A DNA stretch of 64,000 bases, from contig NZ_JBIUAG010000037.1 of assembly GCF_044547355.1 (NCBI RefSeq), positions 1 through 64,000 of the forward strand. Direction: 5' to 3'. Position 1 is the stretch's first letter; every line of letters starts with the position of its first letter. Origin of the DNA: Kutzneria sp044547355. GTDB lineage: Bacteria; Actinomycetota; Actinomycetes; Mycobacteriales; Pseudonocardiaceae. Below the pieces are notes generated by a model that ran no database searches, was not told the DNA's origin, and was given only the letters and a program-made list of their open reading frames with translations. Positions 63,866 through 64,000 of the stretch are shown piece after piece. The position numbers and the translations under genes were made by a program.

Positions 63866-64000
63866 CAGTCGTGCAACTCCCGCAACTCGTCCAGGTCGGT
63901 GTCGCCGAAGGACTCCCGCATCCGGCTGGTCAGGATCCGCAGCACCAGCACGGCCAGCAGCACGTCCAGCGACACCCCGAGCTCGACGACCAGGCCGACC
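63865..64000 (-). CDS. Hydrogenase-4 component E-like subunit (partial, 3' end)
   Basis: Only the last 44 residues are in the window. They contain one membrane helix (VGLVVELGVSLDVLLAVLVL) and the tail RMRESFGDTDLDELREL, which fits the C-terminus of HyfE: a short Glu-bearing helix followed by FxxxDTDxLxxLK-like sequence. The stop codon overlaps the HyfF-like start. More subunits (HyfB, HyfI-like) are expected outside the window to the right. Confidence 0.7.
   Translation of the reverse strand, partial: VGLVVELGVSLDVLLAVLVLRILTSRMRESFGDTDLDELRELHD

Noticed and set aside
1..64000. tRNA genes, CRISPR arrays, phage attachment sites
   Set aside because: No cloverleaf-like sequence, spaced repeats or att-like duplications were seen in the intergenic spaces, which are short.

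Overview
The window is very GC-rich, densely coded actinobacterial chromosome with many GTG starts, GTGA/ATGA start-stop overlaps, Tat signal peptides, numerous TetR/ECF/LuxR-type regulators and a 13E12-type (DUF222) HNH protein. The gene content (Pseudonocardiales-like secreted propellers, penicillin acylase, duplicated YbdK-type ligases) suggests a soil member of the Pseudonocardiaceae or a close relative. The genus cannot be fixed from the sequence alone. No rRNA, tRNA, CRISPR array, complete insertion sequence or replication origin was seen.

Left part (1-30 kb) is accessory and regulatory. It holds a truncated transposase-like HTH protein beside a palindromic repeat; a TetR/hydrolase pair sharing an operator; a five-gene, translationally coupled operon of ECF sigma factor, Rieske protein, cupredoxin lipoprotein, Tat-exported phosphoesterase and membrane protein (6.9-4.0 kb); a TetR/MFS pair; an ECF41/SigJ-type sigma factor next to a divergent epimerase/cupin pair that carries two matching ECF41-like promoters; metF behind a cobalamin riboswitch; a TIGR01777 epimerase; an HNH protein; a large LuxR-AAA regulator; a hemerythrin-like protein; several secreted proteins; an orphan PLP aminotransferase; and a penicillin acylase coupled to an MFS exporter.

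Middle part (30-57 kb) is the most coherent region and probably a stress island. At least thirteen gene starts have a promoter of the form G(T/G/A)TT-N15/16-GGGTA-like, which matches the published Streptomyces SigB / mycobacterial SigF class. These promoters precede hemK2-CDGSH, a YbdK ligase, a DUF1360 operon, HAD and SRPBCC genes, a ferritin-like unknown, a small membrane protein, an acyl-CoA-dehydrogenase/PIG-L-methyltransferase/GT2 cassette, a flavodoxin-like protein, a PiT phosphate transporter with its DUF47 partner, and both ends of a heptose locus (45.5-56.7 kb). That locus encodes GmhA, GmhB, two HldE-type kinase/nucleotidyltransferases, three GT9 heptosyltransferase-like enzymes, two further glycosyltransferases, an aldehyde dehydrogenase and an SDR. 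All enzymatic steps to an NDP-D,D-heptose are present, although an actinomycete has no lipopolysaccharide. I infer a stress-induced, heptose-containing glycoconjugate.

Right part (56.7-64 kb) has a VIT-like transporter divergent from an aldo/keto reductase - 3-HIBDH-like - TetR operon with two operator palindromes, an unknown gene pair, and the 3' end of a hydrogenase-4-like membrane complex. The HyfG-like subunit of that complex lacks all four Ni-binding cysteines, so it is an Ehr-type complex rather than a hydrogenase.
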